A stretch of DNA of 64,000 nucleotides, from the NCBI RefSeq assembly GCF_947500795.1, contig NZ_CANMTE010000003.1, positions 248,001 to 312,000 of the forward strand. The letters are read 5' to 3'. The position numbers and the translations under genes were made by a program. This document shows, piece by piece, positions 63,159-64,000 of the stretch. The notes beneath the pieces are model-generated. The model was not told the DNA's origin. It did not search any database and worked only from the letters and a program-made list of their open reading frames with translations. Numbering within the stretch: position 1 is the stretch's first letter; every line of letters starts with the position of its first letter. Origin of the DNA: an uncultured Gelidibacter sp. (GTDB taxonomy: Bacteria > Bacteroidota > Bacteroidia > Flavobacteriales > Flavobacteriaceae).

Positions 63159-63977
63159 ATGATTATACAAAAAACACGAGAAGAAATAGAATTGATGCGT
63201 GAAAGTGCGCTTATCGTTTCTAAAACTTTAGGCATGTTGGCCAAGGAAGTAAAACCTGGCGTTACTACCATGCAATTGGATAAAATGGCAGAAGAATTTA
63301 TTCGCGAACAAGGTGCCATTCCTGGATTTTTGGGTCTTTATGATTGTCCTTCTACCCTACTTTGCAGTACCAATGAAGCTGTAGTCCATGGATTGCCAAC
63401 AAATGTGCCTTTGAAAGAAGGAGACGTTGTAGCCATCGATTGTGGTGCTATTAAGAACGAGTTTTACGGGGATCATGCCTATACTTTTGAAATTGGTGAA
63501 GTTGCACCTGAAACCAAAAAGCTCCTTCAAATTACCAAAGAGTCTTTATATGTAGGTATCAGAGAATTAAAAGTCGGCAATCGCGTTGGTGATGTTGGTT
63601 TTGCTATTCAGCAATATTGCGAAGCCGAAGGTTACGGTGTGGTTAGAGAATTAGTAGGTCATGGATTAGGGAAGAAAATGCACGAGGATCCTGAAATGCC
63701 TAACTACGGAAAACGTGGTCGTGGTAAAAAGTTTGTTGAAGGTATGGTTGTGGCAATTGAGCCTATGATTAACTTAGGGACGCATCGTATCAAACAATTG
63801 AATGACGGTTGGACTATCGTTACTCTAGATGGGAAACCTAGTGCGCATTTTGAACACGATGTAGCTATCGTTGATGGGAAACCAGAGATATTGTCGACTT
63901 TCGGGTATATTTATGAAGCATTGGGGATTGTGTCTGATGAGGAAGATGAGTTTAGGCAGAAGGCTTTAGTTTTATAG
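63159..63977 (+). CDS. map: type I methionine aminopeptidase
   Basis: Metalloprotease that removes the initiator Met, 272 residues from the ATG at 63159 (MIIQKTREEIELMRES); the longest frame extends 43 residues upstream but crosses the promoter. Dinuclear metal ligands: Asp in AIDCGAIKNEFYGDHA (two Asp), His in VGHGLGKKMHEDPEMPN, Glu in VVAIEPMIN and Glu in SAHFEHDVAI. Last complete gene of the window. Confidence 0.96.
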   Translation: MIIQKTREEIELMRESALIVSKTLGMLAKEVKPGVTTMQLDKMAEEFIREQGAIPGFLGLYDCPSTLLCSTNEAVVHGLPTNVPLKEGDVVAIDCGAIKNEFYGDHAYTFEIGEVAPETKKLLQITKESLYVGIRELKVGNRVGDVGFAIQQYCEAEGYGVVRELVGHGLGKKMHEDPEMPNYGKRGRGKKFVEGMVVAIEPMINLGTHRIKQLNDGWTIVTLDGKPSAHFEHDVAIVDGKPEILSTFGYIYEALGIVSDEEDEFRQKALVL

Positions 63978-64000
63978 AGCTTTCACGGAGATACGCGGAG

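Noticed and set aside
63981-64000. CGGAGATACGCGGAG direct-repeat-like end of the window
   Set aside because: The window stops within it, so its extent and nature cannot be judged.

Overview
The window is a chromosomal segment of a flavobacterium (Bacteroidota, most likely a marine member of Flavobacteriaceae). The evidence is an AT-rich sequence, weak Shine-Dalgarno sites, repeated matches to the Bacteroidota -7 promoter element TAnnTTTG, the flavobacterial gene order miaB / sigma-54 regulator / lptE / TPR protein / secG / groES / groEL, an exosortase F (XrtF) pair, and several Bacteroidota-restricted families (HYC_CC_PP, DUF6702, the BT0820-type HAD protein, CarboxypepD_reg-like proteins). 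No rRNA, tRNA, transposase, phage gene or CRISPR array was seen, and no gene-free stretch exceeds 300 bases.

Layout. 1-6.9 kb: tRNA modification, an enhancer-binding regulator, LPS-assembly lipoprotein, SecG and the GroES/GroEL chaperonin. 6.9-10.4 kb (minus strand): a previously uncalled 34-residue basic protein, then a metal-handling trio made of an HMA protein, a TonB-dependent receptor and a HYC_CC_PP protein. 10.4-11.4 kb: XrtF and its associated membrane protein. 11.4-15 kb: a GAF/fRMsr protein, a MacB-type permease and PurH. 15.1-20.7 kb: the tightly packed rod-shape operon mreB-mreC-mreD-mrdA-rodA. 20.8-27.8 kb: ValS, a DUF1573 protein, a PDZ aspartyl protease, an aminotransferase and MurB. 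28-34.5 kb: an ECF sigma factor with its anti-sigma factor, then a compact operon of a Cys-rich mini membrane protein, GT2 glycosyltransferase, second sigma factor and divergent Nramp protein, followed by lipA and a GAPDH. 34.5-41 kb: a TPR hybrid histidine kinase, LpxK, a lipoprotein, a NIF3 protein with a cysteine-free zinc-ribbon partner, and MsrA.

42.9-50.5 kb is the main metabolic island. It holds kynureninase, kynurenine 3-monooxygenase, a RidA-type 2-aminomuconate deaminase, an aldehyde dehydrogenase, an atypical SDR, 3-hydroxyanthranilate dioxygenase and ACMS decarboxylase. Together these take kynurenine through 3-hydroxyanthranilate and 2-aminomuconate semialdehyde towards 4-oxalocrotonate, which is the catabolic branch rather than NAD synthesis. 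Unlike the other operons, its spacers are long and full of small repeats: palindromes right before start codons, a heptamer microsatellite, and an inverted purine tract around the aldehyde dehydrogenase.

50.7-64 kb: an O-methyltransferase, a lipoprotein subtilase, TatA, a four-gene group (M1 peptidase, DUF6702, two paralogous CarboxypepD_reg-like proteins), PepE, a GNAT protein, GpmI, a HAD-like protein, a CoA-transferase and methionine aminopeptidase.

The -7 promoter elements fix several starts: valS, nif3-like, kynU and map must begin downstream of the longest open frame. No clear new defence or mobile system is present. The less-described items are the Cys-pair trio, XrtF, the DPGN-less Nramp protein, the cysteine-free zinc ribbon, the SDR without YxxxK, and the structured repeats of the kynurenine cluster.
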